Of a stretch of 64,000 nt of DNA, positions 23,522-36,800 are shown one piece after another. The notes beneath the pieces were generated by a model. The model searched no databases. It was given only the letters and a program-made list of their open reading frames with translations, and had not been told where the DNA came from. Every line of letters starts with the position of its first letter. Within the stretch, counting starts at the first letter, position 1. This DNA comes from Acephala macrosclerotiorum (taxonomy: Eukaryota > Ascomycota > Leotiomycetes > Helotiales > Mollisiaceae), in assembly GCA_014904845.1 (NCBI GenBank), contig MU119205.1, positions 620,001-684,000 on the forward strand, given 5' to 3'. A program made the translations under genes and the position numbers.

Positions 23522-25731
23522 CTTGTTGGAGTCTCTAGCACAATCTGCGGGGTGAAGGTCGACGGATAGTTCGAGGCCCAATCAGTTCGCAATTGCCGCA
23601 AACAAATTTGTTGGAAGGTTGTTGTTCGTTGGAGAAGGCAAGTCTTCGAGCGAAGTATTTATCGTCGGTGTCCGCAACGGCCGGTAGGCGAGCGGGGACT
23701 TGGAGTGAACCTGCGAAGGTGATTTCTTTGTTGTGTCGGGTTGAGGGAGCGTTAAAGGCGTGAATATTTTCGATCGACGCTCAGGCTCGGCTCTCGTTTG
23801 CAGCGAAACAATAATTCTCAACAATATCCCTTACGCGACTGTATAATGTCCGTTGACCTGATTGACAATTATTCCGCCGTGAAAATATATTTCTCTGGTT
23901 CGTTCCTGCGAGATGTCTTTCAATCGTTCAAGCTCGTCTGCTGGCTCCAATTTTGCGCTCGGCCCAGCCAGGAATGCTCAAATGTCGCAGCCTCGGGCTC
24001 TGCTTCCAGAAGTCCAGGCGTGTACTGACAATAGCCACAGATGCGATTCGTCGCTCGTTCTTTGATGGACTTCTAGAATCACCACTGATCAGTCTTTATT
24101 CCTGTCCTCTCCTTTATCACTCTCTTTATAGGTGCTTCCACAGCTTCCAGAAGGACGGCTTGTTGGCACACAGCCCACACGATGCGCACTAAGGATGAGA
24201 GCAGCAACTGCTTCGTCTGATGATTGATGCTGGCTATGGTTCTGCTGCTTCTGCCACAGTTGCTGGCTGCGCCGGATATGCTGGTTCGTACCTTAATCTC
24301 CAACTCTGTGTTCCAGACTGACGTCGAGAGCTTGCCCCGCTACAAGGATGGCGCGCCTTTCTCGGATCTCGAAATTGTGCAGTGTGCGACGAGGCAGAAT
24401 ACAGATGGTAGTCGAAGCGGACAAAGGCTGGCAGAGTTCGCAGATGGAAGAATTAAAATGTCGCAAGGCGGCTAGTATGATGTTGAAGAAAGGTTGAAAG
24501 TACTCGTAGGAGGACCGCTGCGCACAGAGGTCACGATGTTGCTTTGAACCTTGGAGGTCGGGCTGTAACTCGAAGTGATTGGAACTGGCCTTGTGCGAAA
24601 GCAGTGTAGTCCAGGTGGGCTGGTGGTAGGAAGGGAAGAGCCAGACGGTGGGCCCGAGGGGTCGTCCCTCGAATGGAGCGGGCCTTGACTGGGCTTGGCT
24701 GGCCCTCGCTATGGAAACAAAGCCCGATGGGTGTCCGGAGGGTGTGGATGAATTCCGTTTCAGCGTATCACAATCCCCAGAACACCACCAACGAGTCCCA
24801 CTGGTCGCTGTATTTGGTTTCTAAGCGCCCGAGGCAATCACACAAGCTCTGGTCGTCTATTAGAAATAGCATTTCGCTGCCTCTTTCAAATCGAGGGCGC
24901 CTGTTTCACGGGTCTGGAAACGTTTCATGACTGGCCCAGAAGATGTGACCAGTGTTGCTTTTCTATTTAGGATGCAGTTTCCACCAGTCTCGTCCAACCA
25001 CATACGAGTACATGCCTCGATGTACCCTTTCTTACCAGGACTGCTGACTCGTTATCTAACCCAACTTCATGCTATCAGCCATACACACTTGCACTGGAAA
25101 GCTTTCTATGACAGTTGTAATATGATCAACTGACTCCTCAATGGGCGGTCCGTTCGCAGACCGCGCCATCTCCCATATCCCTAAAAAAAAATGTGCTCCC
25201 GTTCCTGGAACCGAGGGTCCCATATCTTAGACTAGGGTCCTGGTGGCCTTTTGACTGCACTTCTCGATCGAGAGTTCTTGAACGGCAGATCAACATCCAT
25301 CCGTCTCAGAGATCCTCACAATTTTCCGTGATAAGGTTGATGATGGGCCCAGAATCTAGAGTTCGGAAGTTATCGAGTGCCGGAATCATGCATCGAGTGC
25401 AGCAATCAGATGAAAAATTCTGGTGAGAAGCCGTCGTTTTGCCCTTGTTTGACCACGCCCCTTGTTCGTCTCAACTTATATCCCTACCCTGACTGTATAA
25501 AACTGTCTAATATACCTAGCACAACGATGGAAGCGAGATCTTGATCATTCTTCTTACCGAGGCGTGCCTTGCACGATGTGATTTGAATTCCGAAGCACGA
25601 AGACAAGCACAGGAGATGAGAACGTAGAGTGTCGGAAAGACGTATATTTTGCAACTGTTATGCTGTTGCTGACTAGAATATTCTATCCATGGTGCTACAA
25701 TTAATGCATGCCTTGATCCTTATGACTACTT
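23522..25731. other. 2.2-kb intergenic region, MAP kinase upstream
   Basis: Both neighbours are on the minus strand, so this is the MAP kinase promoter plus the SEC24 3' UTR. No gene is supported. An 83-codon frame at 24224 starts with a hydrophobic stretch, but its downstream part has no family resemblance and no cleavage-like context. Long leaders are common for regulatory kinases in these fungi (inference). Confidence 0.4.
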
Positions 25732-28708
25732 TCATTGAACGACCTAGAGATTCTCGTCAGCTTAAGGCCAGACTCCAATCAGTAAATGCTTCAGCTTACC
25801 TTCTCCCTCAGTGTACCCATCCACTGCTGGAAGCTCATTCCCTGATCCGCCCGATCTTCCACCAACAGAGTTTGTGCCCACAACTTTAAGCTTGGATCTC
25901 CGTCTTCCCGGACAACATAAAGGTGAGGGACCACAATGCTACCTACTCCTCGGGACATATAATCCCTACTCTTCTGGAAGACTGCACGGATGCGTTCGTT
26001 GAAGTCATTGTCCAATTCGGGTAAAGTGGTTTTGCCAACTGGGAGCTGAGTTCTTTCGGTCACATCAAAGACATCGGCAAGCAGTTGAGGCACAGCATCA
26101 CGACCAACCCATAAGAATTGCGTCTGCCCATCATCGATGAGATAGAGGCCGTATGGGACAAGGCGTTCTGACGAGAGGTTGAGAGGTGGAGGAAGAACGA
26201 TTTGAGTCGTCTCGGGATCTGGAACACCAGCATTGTCAGGCATATCGTGCAATGAATATAACCGAGGGTAGATGTATTGCATCAGAAGAGGTAGAGGTAA
26301 GGTTGAGAGTTGGCAGAGCGCGGCTGAACGAAGATCTGATGGGATCTGGGCTGATTTTCGTAGACCAACATTCTTGATGAGGCCGAGGAACAGGACGGGC
26401 AAACCACGCAGATTTGCCGGGAACGAGAGTCCGCCACCGCCCATGTTACCTCCAGCAAGCTCTTTCTTGAAAGTTTGCAGAAGTTCAATGAGTTTCGATT
26501 GGAGGGCTTCTCGTGCAGGCTCAAGCCCACTGCTGAGAGATCGCTCGACTGCCTTGTGGCTGAAGAAAGTTGTGATGGCGCACTGATCAGCTGATGCATA
26601 TACGTCCGCGATATTGGTTGTGGTAGGAAGAGCAAGTGTCATGACTCTGATTCGTCGTTCGCCATTGCTTGTTGTGTGGAGAACTGCGGTCTGCATGCAG
26701 ACGAAGTTCTTGGTCAAGCTTTCATCGATGGCGACCTCGACAACGTAGCTCTGGTCGCGAGGGAAAGCGGGGAAAGCACAGAGGTCTGAGCTTCGGTTGA
26801 AGAAATTACCATAGAAGGTGCTCATTCGAAGGCCAGTGGTAGCACGAACACGAAGGACTGCCTCAAGCCCAATTTCAGCAGACAGATAGTCACTGAATTC
26901 CGTGGCAAACTTGATAGCATCCTCACTTCGGCCAGCATTCCAACCCGGGTAGAAGTAGGTTTGACCACCAGTGTATCTCGGAAGGTTGCTGAGGGAGGCT
27001 ACATCTTGGTATTGTGACGAGAAAAGGAACATGTCGATCGAAACCTGGTTCTTGGAGCACTCCACAGCGAAACTCTTGTAGAAGCTGTTTCCGGTCTGCA
27101 GAAGACTGCTTTCCTTTGAAGTACCAAGCAACTTCTTATCCTCACGCATCTCGAGTTTGCCATAGCCGACGTTTGGAAGGGAAGCAGTTATGACCGTGAT
27201 CTTGCCACCTAGGGGAGAAATGAGCTTGTGACCAGCGCGCAAGGCGGAGCCCATGCACGATCCGTTATTCTGGTTGTTTTGGAACATTGTCGGAAGTGCA
27301 GTCAGGAATTTCTCCACGCTCAGTCGGCTTTCAGACAGAGGTACCAATAACTCTTGTGGAATTGGCAAGAATGGCTCGTCTAAATCACTGACAACCAACA
27401 TCTGAGTCTCTCCATTCTCTTCGGAGTCTTTGGGAACAGCGAAGTAGTGTAAGCTGGAATCCACAGCCATGAAACCAACACGAGTTCTCCTATCCGCATT
27501 AGGTATTCTATTAAGACTGTCCAGAATTGTTCTCGCGGCAGTGGCAAGGAGACCACATGATACGGCAGCATAGCTAACATCGAACAGGAAAAGATAGACA
27601 AGGGGTTGAGGGGGTCGGACCATATATTCCTGTGGCGCAACGAATTCGACCACTGCATGGTTGAGCTCCGGTCTTTGCCATCGGTCGACGCTCTTTTGTG
27701 CTGCTGCATCCCAGTCAAATGCCTGAGGAACATCGTTTGTAAGGTTGCACATATTACATCTCCATCTGTGGCCGTGGTCGAGGAAAGTGACATAGGGATT
27801 GATGTATGACCGACATCTTCGGCAACGGGAGATGACTTGGTCCTGAACAATGGGAACTGGATCATCGACATCGTGGAGAGAAGTATATGGTTGAATGACA
27901 AGGGCAAATGGAAGCTTTGACTTCTTCAACAGCGAATGGGTTGTTGGAATCGCATTCAGTGTCGATCGGACGTATTTAGGTGGGCAGTTTGAATCTGGGG
28001 AAGAAGTAACACTCGACTACCAAGAATTAGCTAAGACCATAGATCCTCAACTTCGATACTCACATTTGGAGGTAGAATGATAGGTGGTGGTGGCAGATCC
28101 AATTCTGCAACATTGAAGGGTGAATTGAGGAGGTCAATGGGGTACAATTGGTTCAAGACAGCTGGTCGAGCAGCAGCAGCTCCTGGTTGAGGTTGGCCTG
28201 GTTGTGGCATAGGCGGTTGGCCTCCCATTCCCATCTGGCCCATTCCTTGAGTGATACCAGCGACACCACCCACAGCAGGCGCTCCTGGTCCTGGGTATCC
28301 AGCATCTGGAGCTTGATAGCCTACACCGCCGTACGGAACTGGCGCTCCTCCATAAGCTGGGGCAGCTACTCCTGGCGCAGGTCCTCCAACTTGTGCTCCA
28401 TATTGTGGTTGACCATATGCTGGCTGAGCTTCTGGTTGTGCATATCCACCGTATGCTGGCGCAACTGGGACGGGTTGGAATTGCCCTCCACCTTGCACCT
28501 GCCCACCTAATGCTGAATTGCCTCCTGCTCCAAAGTCATATGCTTGCGCCGCATATCCTCTCTTCTTCTTCTTCCCCGTTTCGTGTCCTTCATGGCCGGC
28601 AAGAGGTGGTGGTGAAATTGGCGCTCCAAAGCCTGGTTGAACTGGACTTTGCTCGTATTGCTCTTGAGGATAGCCTTGGGCTGGGTAGCCATCATGAGGT
28701 GCGGCCAT
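25732..28708 (-). CDS. SEC24: COPII coat subunit Sec24
   Basis: Three exons: 28064-28708, 25800-28016 and a 12-bp terminal exon 25732-25743, 957 residues. The N-terminal 200 residues are Pro/Gly/Gln-rich and disordered. LPPN is joined to [20 protein letters not shown] over a 47-bp intron. The zinc finger CRRC...CNMC uses Cys280, 283, 302 and 305. Then follow the trunk/vWA-like domain ([13 protein letters not shown]), beta-barrel, helical domain and gelsolin-like part ([19 protein letters not shown]). The last intron (25744-25799, GTAAGC...CTAG) gives a C-terminus REKVVQ. If retained, the protein would end REKVS. Sec24 selects cargo during ER export with Sec23. The start MAAPHDGYP is preferred to an upstream non-ATG extension. 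Confidence 0.93.
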
Positions 28709-29265
28709 AATGTTGTCGATTCGTTGCACTTCCAAGCTCCTTCAAACCTGCAGCTTCGCACAATCTATTCTAGTGGATATGGCCCAAAAGTGCTGTGATG
28801 TGTGGCAGACGAGATCGAGTATCGCCTTGTAAGTTGTCCCAAGCTTAGAGTGTGGTCTAAGGAAAGGAACACGTTGCGATATCGCCCAGGCAGAGGGTGG
28901 TGGAGGATAGATGTCAGTTATCGCCAAAGAATGCCAGATATGCCTTCTGTAAATTCATGACATTGAGTTGTGCGAACTTGTAGAGAGAAAATAAATAGCC
29001 TGGCCTTGCATTTCGACCTCGACTTCCTCCCCCACAGCTGGAAATCTGTCTGGTCAGCCTTAGCGCCATCACGTGAGGATATCGGTGCTGAACTTCACAT
29101 GTGCCGTCGTCTTCGAGCGAGCTGAATTTCAGGGTCTCGAATACTTAAGTCAACACGCGACGCACTCGTTCTCTTTGCGCAATCATTTCCCACCAGTTTT
29201 GAGACTTCCCTATTGAACAGGAGCTCACTCTATAACATTCCTTTTCCAATTTTACAAAAGAAATC
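28709..29265. promoter_or_regulatory. Divergent promoter, SEC24 / small TM protein
   Basis: A 557-bp spacer between two start codons facing away from each other. It contains a CACGTG palindrome at 29070-29075, placed roughly midway, that could serve both genes. No open frame with protein character. Confidence 0.4.
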
Positions 29266-29965
29266 ATGGCTTGGGGGCGTTCGTCTAGAGTGAAGCCACC
29301 CCGCTCAGCGCTGAGGTACTTGCTCTGGGATTGGCTTTGAGAGATAGGGACTGATCAATTGCAGAAAACTACTACCCCTCCTCATCCTCTTCATCGTTCT
29401 AGCGGGCTTTGCCTTCGTCGGATACCACCTTTATCTCACATTCCAAAAGATCTCTTCAACCACCTCCGAAAAAATGCAATCCAAGAACGTCGTATTTACC
29501 AAAGATGGTGTGAAAGTAGGAGTCAAGGAAATGAAGAACGAGAAATATGTTGATAAGACACAAAGCTTCCTTGTGAAGGCTTGGAATTTGTCATCGTTTC
29601 CTGCGTACAAGAGCGGATTGGGATGGAACCGGGCTACAGAAGAAGCACCGAGCAGTGGAGTCGCATCTAGGAAACCGTGAGTCGCATTCTATACCAGCAA
29701 TCGCTTTGGAAGGCTATGGATTGGCAACTTCTTGGAGAGCCCCTATCATACGCGAGCACATGCTTCGCAAGCGGAGGCTCATCTAGCAATTGCTTCACCA
29801 TGTAATGCGCCTAGTGCTTACACACTGGAGGAGAAAGAACCTCTCGAGCCTCTGCAGTCTACGCGTTATCGCATTTGCGTTCTGCAGCATTATACAACTT
29901 TGCTGAGCAATTGATACTAACATCTCTTCCGCAGATTCTCAAGACACTCCTCAGCAACAAAATAA
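29266..29965 (+). CDS. Small single-pass membrane protein, unknown function
   Basis: Three exons (29266-29315, 29365-29676, 29935-29965) give 130 residues. A basic N-terminus (MAWGRSSRVKPPRSALRK) leads into one strong TM helix (LLPLLILFIVLAGFAFVGYH, about residues 20-40). A polar domain follows: STTSEKMQSKNVVFTKDGVK and KYVDKTQSFLVKAWNLSSF, then a Lys/Ser tail (SRHSSATK). The second intron is long for this window (258 bp) and has a TACTAAC branch site before its CGCAG acceptor. Positive-inside bias suggests the N-terminus faces the cytosol (inference). I believe similar proteins are widespread in Pezizomycotina, but I recognise no named family. Both splice joins keep frame, and the intron-free reading does not. 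Confidence 0.75.
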
Positions 29966-31681
29966 CGTCCCAATGCCTTCCGCCGCGTCCTCGATTCTTT
30001 ACGATACCTACTACACGGCCCCAATTTTCTTACAACCTATGTTTGCTGTATATGTACTATGTACTAGCTATTGGGAGGGCCTGCTTTGAATTTTCTGCAA
30101 GCACGAATATGGCCTCAGGATAAGGAGGTCGGCGGCACATTGGTCTGTATTGCATATGGAGGCCCTTTCTATTTTCGACTTGCGCGATGCTATGGAAAAC
30201 CGGTTAGGATGTTTGATTATGAATGAAATGAAGGGATAGCTGCTCTCAATCGCAATGCTTTATACGCATCTCAGCTTCTTTGTCAATGTTTGTCTACTAT
30301 TTCTTATTGCAGTACTTGACAAGCCTATCAATTTCAAACTTAAAGATATTTCCAGACCTTCAGGTGAAGAAGCGAACTTTCGCTAGTGGAAGGCACCAAC
30401 CCCTGTCCAATGTCCGTACTCCATGTCATTCCTGACGCATTTTCAAATGTCTATCTTCTATGCCAGGCCTCAACCAAGCTCTCCCCAAAGACATTCAAAA
30501 AAAAAGGGACCCCTCGCCGATCTAAGCCCTGTCAGAAGACGATGCCTAACCTCGCTGGACCCCATCTTTTCTTATAATCCCCATCTCTTGGTAATAGTTG
30601 GCAATAAGTCCCGGGCAGAGGAAGACGAATGACGCTCCAGCGACCAGCCCCCTATCTATCCTCTATCCACCTCTCTACCTAGAAAGCACTGTTTCGAGAT
30701 GATAGCAAACTCAAATTTGATAGCAGAATTCCACACAACAATAATATCAGCGAAAAGAACCTCCTCAGCGAACGGTAGTTGTCTTCCCTAGATAACTCTT
30801 CGTTCTTTCTTGTCAGTTTCACAGTAGGGAGCTTGTAGTGTTAGCCATAAGTTTTCTTCCCGGCCTCTTCTCTCGCCTTCCGCCAGCATTGGGGCGATTT
30901 CCATCTTCACCCTCAGTCTTTCCTCTTTCCTTTTTTTTCACCTTCTCCCTTACATACTCCCAAACCCCCTTAATTTCCAAATATACCCAGTCCCCCACTA
31001 ATGCCCTTTTGCTTTTGCATAATACAATATCCCCCTAAGATCTCTTCTTCCATCTTCCATCCTCAAACCAAAGACAATGGTATGACTCTTCTCGATCCCG
31101 ATCAGAAACAGGGAGACGAGGAAGACAATCTTTGTTCTGACCTCAAGTCCTATACTCTTTCTGTCTTTAGGAGTTGGATTGTAGGGCAAGTATCAAATTC
31201 ATCATTACGGACACTATGCTCCTGCAAAATTCTACTCCTCTCGATACTGTTCATTTCCAGGTCAGGCATTCAAAGTACTTGGAATGATAGATAGTATATG
31301 AAATTGCAAACATGGTATAATACTATTGTTGTACATGTCCCTAGCAGGACACTTTCATGCCATCATCCAGATCAAGTGAGTCCTATGAACCTCAACTTTG
31401 TTCCCAAGATTACTTCCATCCCAATGAGGAAACCCCCGCCTCCTCCCGCCGTACAATTCGATCCCAAACCCCGATCCCAGATCGAAGGAGATGCTCACCC
31501 TTCATATCAAAAACGCCCCTTTGTCCTACCAATTCCCTAACCCAAGATCCATGTTGAAGGAAACGCCTCGTGCAAACACCAATTATGTCCGCCTCTTTTT
31601 TGTCCTTTTTTTGTAACTCCTGTCCCATTTCAAATCCCTTTGCCCGTTCGGACGAGGCTCGTCCAAGCAGAAAGGCCAAAT
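29966..31681. other. 1.7-kb intergenic between convergent genes
   Basis: No gene supported. Pyrimidine-rich stretches (30880-31000) and scattered short frames only. Contains the 3' UTRs of the small TM gene and the Zn2Cys6 factor. Confidence 0.4.
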
Positions 31682-33840
31682 TTAGACCTGCAAATAATTC
31701 GCCAACAACCTCTCCACCGATTCCCCCTGCTGATTGCTCGCCTTCTTCAATAAATTCTTCCTTTCCTTCTCCCATGTCTCCCTCTGCATCGCCTCCCTCT
31801 GCTGCAACGGATTCATCGTATATATCGGTACTACTGGTGGATTCATCATTGGTGAATCCCCCGAACTGTTACTCATCGATGGCGAAGTCTGGTATTGTGA
31901 TCCTGGAGTGTGGTGCTGGGATCCTGGAGTTGTGTTCTGGTATTGGGCTTGTTGCTGGGCTTGAGCCTGAGCTTGTGCTTGAGCTTCTGCCTGGTGTTGA
32001 GCAGCGATGTTGTTGATTGTTTGAGTTGTGGGGTGGTATTGCGTGTGAGCTGGTGGCGTGTAGCCTCTTGCCATTGTGGGGGCCATCATTTGGGAGGTTG
32101 GAGGTGTGTGGACGAGTGCGTCGCGGCGGATGACCATTGATGGGAGACGAAGTTGGAACTACGATGACAGTCAACACATACACCCTCCATGTTAGAGAGA
32201 AGGACTTACCTTGGACAGAACTTTAGCGTGGTTAAGGCCTAGAGTCTCACTGATATACATCAGTCTACCCTTTACCCATGCCCGCTGCGAATCGGATACG
32301 AAATCTGTATTGGAGACTGAGAAGAGCGGCCAGATGACGAAGAAACCACCAATAGCTTTCGGTGGTCCACTTTCACCCCAACCTTCAAAGCCGGAGAAAT
32401 CACCATTTTTCAGGTTGCCTCCTTGACCAACACGCCAGCCCAGGAAGAACGGTACAGAAGCTATCATATCTGTGACGAGATCACCGCATAATCGCACAGC
32501 TTGAGCGTACTCAGGTGTTGTACGGTAGTCCACCGGCGAACAGACCCAAGCTGCACACCGGACTATCACACCTGAGATGAAGAGTCTTGCTACCCGTGCC
32601 GAATTCCATAGCTGTGCGGACCAGAGATCAGGGAACATATCGACTTTCCCTGGACAGACCTCAGCTTTCGTGATGTCTCCTCCGGGGATCTGATCAACCC
32701 AAGCGACGGTCTGAGGTCGCCATTTTTGCGGTACCTTTGCCTCCCATTCAAGATACTCCTGTTCCATAGCTTGAGCTTGCTTCATTAGATTGGTGACTCC
32801 CTGGAAGTATTCCGGTGTCCTTGGGGAGGTTGAGAGAGCGGTATTAATCTCAAAGCGGAGTTGCGCTATTCGAAGATTCAGTTTCGTCACAAAAGATCCC
32901 GCATCATCCTTCTGGTCACCGAGCCACCAATCCACTCCTAACAGTGGGGCCTTTGATCCCGACAAGCATGTCGTGGTCATTTGCGCTCTTACGCATACGA
33001 ACAAACTATTGCCGACTTTGGTGCGCAACTGCTTCTTCCCTCTCATCTTAACGAGCTGTACTGCGCCGTCAATATGAGAATACCACGCCATGGCATTCGA
33101 TCGTTCCGAGGCTATCGTTTCGAAAAAGCCTAGCAATAGGATAGCGGCCAAGGTCTGATCTGTCTTCTGCAGCGCTGGATTCTGAAGAGCAATGTTGACT
33201 GCTTTGAGAGCTTTCGCATATGCACCGACAGCTGAAGCGTACAAGGACCGCCCTCTTGAGTTTGGTCGGTTCGCTAGTGATGCCATGGCGACAGCTCCGA
33301 AGGCTAATGAGAGGTGCGAATCCGGACTCTCTTTCTCTAGCATTGGTTCTATGAAGTCGAAATAGCCTCTCGAAGCTTGTCGTCCTGGGAGAACATAGTT
33401 CGTGAGGAAAAAGCATGGTGCTTGTTCTTCATAGGGTATTGATATTGTTTCCGGTGGAGCATATCGTGTTAAAGAGCCAGAATCCGTGTTAGTAAATATC
33501 AGAGCTTTCGGACCTTCGCCTTGAGGGGTCGAGGGGAAGGCGGACTTTTGGTTGGCGAATGTGATCTGAGCTGAGACTTTCTTGCTATTGATTGCTCGTC
33601 GCGCCCTCTTCTCTGTCGCTTGCGTCTCATTCCGAAAGACGAGGTCGAAATCGTCTTTATATCCTGGACATTGACGTCTTGACTTTGCACACTGATTGCA
33701 AGTTGGTTTTGTCTCATCACACTATATATATTTAGCGACAAGATCTAGATAAGATATCAAGTGAGATTTGAGGGGTTCACCTTTATTCTTCTAGTCCTGC
33801 ACATCTGACAGCCCCGCGAGGGCTTGCCGCAATACACCAT
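31682..33840 (-). CDS. Zn2Cys6 (GAL4-type) transcription factor with fungal_trans_2-like domain
   Basis: Three exons (33781-33840, 32210-33721, 31682-32158) give 682 residues. The zinc cluster is complete: Cys11, 14, 21, 28, 31 and 38 (GCQMCRTRRIK-CDETKPTCNQCAKSRRQC). The 59-bp intron falls exactly between Lys20 and Cys21. The middle region resembles the DUF3468/Fungal_trans_2 type: FFLTNYVLPGRQASRGYFDF, LSLAFGAVAMASLANR, then TLAAILLLGFFETIA and WYSHIDGAVQLVKMRG. The last exon is low complexity with a Gln/Ala run (QAEAQAQAQAQAQQQAQ), followed by a short helix (REAMQRETWEKERKNLLKKA). Targets unknown; its neighbours are core genes, so it is probably a stand-alone regulator. Upstream lies an unusually long gene-free region. 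Confidence 0.88.
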
Positions 33841-36800
33841 TTTGATACCGGTATTCCACCACGCTGCAAAACGCCTCGAGATCTTCAATCAGGTATTGAT
33901 GAACGCAATGCGCAATGATTTTCAGTATCGATGTCTATATTCGGGGATGCTTCAAGCTCAAATAGTGGCGCAAGTCCAGATAGAAATGATGTTGTTGAAG
34001 TAAAGTCTGAGTGTTGCTTGACAGCTGGCTGTGCAAATGATGAAACCCTGGCAGGTGGGTTCTTGCAACGGCGCTCCAGGATATGAAATGGAAAGTTGCG
34101 ATGCCCGTTTCCTCCAGATTGATCGGCTAGGGGCGGGGGTGATCGAAAATCCTTGTTCTTGTGTAATGATTGCTTTGCTCTGTTTGAAGAAACGCCTCCA
34201 CTGCTAGGTACCACCCAGAGGGAAGGTCAATGTTGAACCGGTAGAAAATCAGATCATGTGTCGTATTCAAGGTCCAGGTCTAGGATTATTTGGAATCTGG
34301 CTGATGAGTCGATCAGCGGGAAGGCAATTGAAAGGTGTGGGGGATTGGACGTGTATACCTTCAAGGGGGACCGTTGACACCGCAGGGCAATCTTCCTTAA
34401 GAAGCTCTCTCCTTTGGGGAGACTTCGGGAGCCTCGGGCATGTCAACGGCAATCAAACGTTTGATTAATCGTCGGCTGCGTTCTGTGGGTTGTGGAAGAT
34501 ACCGTGAACCAGGAGTCAAGGATCGTGGCGGTTGGAGGAAGTGGGACAAGGAGACAAGAGTGGCGTGGACGAATCAACCTGGGGGAAAGATACAGGAGCA
34601 ACAGGGGGCAACGAAAGAGGAGGAAGAGAAGACATCAAGTGTGACAGAAATGTGAGGTTTGACAAGCAAGTGCAAGCTGCACTCAATCTAGAGTCTGGAG
34701 TCTGCAGTCAAGAGGGACCAGGCAGCTCGGGGCAGCTTTCCGCAGCTACCGAGGAGGAGCCCGGCAGGTCGAGCCAAGAGGGCTGGGAGCTGGGAGGGGT
34801 CTATGCGCACAGATGATGTGCTCCACCCTCGTGCGCCCGTGGAGATGCAGTCGAGAGACGTTCGAATGAGGTTCTTCATCGGGGAGAAGACACGAGGTGT
34901 GGAGAAAGCAAAAGACCAAGAGACGTTGTCTTGCAGAGGAAGAAGGTTGAAGAATGGGGAGACCGATCACCTCTCGACCCCGGACTCCTGCTACAGTAGT
35001 ACAGTACCAACATTCACATCACATACACATAACATACACTAGAGCCGATGACTCTCTTCACTGACACCTCGCCAGTGGCAACCGCCGTACACCAAAACAA
35101 GAGCTGGCCTTCCCTCCCGCCACTATTGCATCAACCAGGAAGACCATGGCACTCGAGGGTACGGTGGTACAAGCAAGTACAGTCGAAACAGAGCCGTCGT
35201 ATATCGTCCAACGGTTTGCCTCCCGCTGAAGAAAGCGAGCAAGCAGATGCCCGCCTGTCTCGGCCAAAACAAAACCTTCTCACTCAGCTCCAGCTCAGAA
35301 CGCATGGCATCTCATGGCATCTCATGACATCTCACGACATCGATAGTTGAACGCCAAGACCGCGATTGATTCAAGAAGGCTCTCAGCTACTGTTGGCACC
35401 AGCACTGCATGTCTCACTGCGAACGCCTCACGCCTCTCTATCTGATCCTCCCAAGGACCTCAGCGCAAATCTAGACTGCAGAAACGGTTCGTCGTTCATC
35501 ATCACTCATCTCATCAAAGACAACGCCTTGAAGGATCGCCGAACATGTTCACCCCAGAGTCGCGAATACATGCCTCTCGTACACTCTGAGCCTCGACGTT
35601 GCGTGCGACCCATCAACCCGGTCCAAACTCAATGCGCTTGCCCCTGCTCTCACCCATCTCATTCGTCTCCGCAGATCGAGCTCCTGTCAGTAAACGGGAG
35701 TGCTGTGCCCCAAAATCGCAGATGCATGAAGATCAGCTCGCAACTCCCTGTCACCTCGCCTGCAGGAGACGAAATGTCACCGCGAGATTTCCCAACGAAA
35801 CTATGTCTCGTCTTACGACTGAAGAGTGGACGACAGCAGTCATTGCACGTCATCGCACCTCGTGTTCGTTCGGCTCTTCGTCCAAAGGAAAGTACTTCTG
35901 AGTGCGGGTGCGGGTATGATTCCATGCACCAGAAAATCTCGGCTCCCAGGACCGTTTCATGTCTGAAGATCCCGTACCGACGCCATCACCAACTTCCCTT
36001 TAGCATGACCAAGCAACTGACCACGAGCTCTTTCCTGGCGAAGAGAATTCCATCTCCTGGTTACGCACTGGTTACGTCTTCGTAAGCGCACTTTTACTTT
36101 CATATTTTACTTCGGTTGTTGATGAGTTCAAAATGCTCAAAGTCAAAAGAACGCAATGCTGATAACGTCACCCCGTGAGTAAGTGTTTTATGAACGCATT
36201 GGTTTCAAACATCATACCGAGGGAACTACTGTAGGACATGTCAAAGTGACAATCTTTCCCAAGAACTCGGGAATACTTGGGTCCAGAAGTCAGTCCACTT
36301 CTCGGACAAATTCTGTTGTATCCTTTGTAAGTCTTGTGTTTAGACATCGTGAGCTAAGGCGCTCTCAGGTCCTCAAACTCAGCGTCCGGTCTGCACCTCA
36401 ATGTTGCCTGTTACATTTCAAAAAAAATAAAAAATAATAATGCATGACTCGTTGTCTATCCCAAGTTCTACCCAGCCCCTTAATATCAAATTCGGTACCT
36501 TCAAGTAATTCTACTTTCAACTACGTTCGCAGCACCGAAATTTTCTACCAGGGCCTTCTTTACCACACCTTTGAGGTATAAAGAAGACCTCCATCCTTGT
36601 GTTCTGTTCCTTACCAATATCTACCTCCACCATTTTCAAGACTTCACCAGGAAGAACGCGGTGTCAACAAGTGCTAGAGAGTTTGCAATTTTCTACATGC
36701 TTCCTCGTTTCCCTACAAGGCTAAGCATCCGTCTTTGCTTTCTGTAGGCTCACTTCCTTCCTTCGTCTGGTCTGCCAAGTAGCTGCTTTCATTTTGAGCT

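Noticed and set aside
24224..24475. Frame starting MMLAMVLLLLPQLLAAP, looking like a signal peptide
   Set aside because: The rest has no Cys pattern or family similarity, and it lies in the MAP kinase upstream region; a hydrophobic start alone is weak support.
35366..36085. 239-codon open frame on + in the gene-free region
   Set aside because: No domain, signal, TM or compositional sign of a protein; a similar-length overlapping frame exists, and a C/T-rich region easily stays open by chance.
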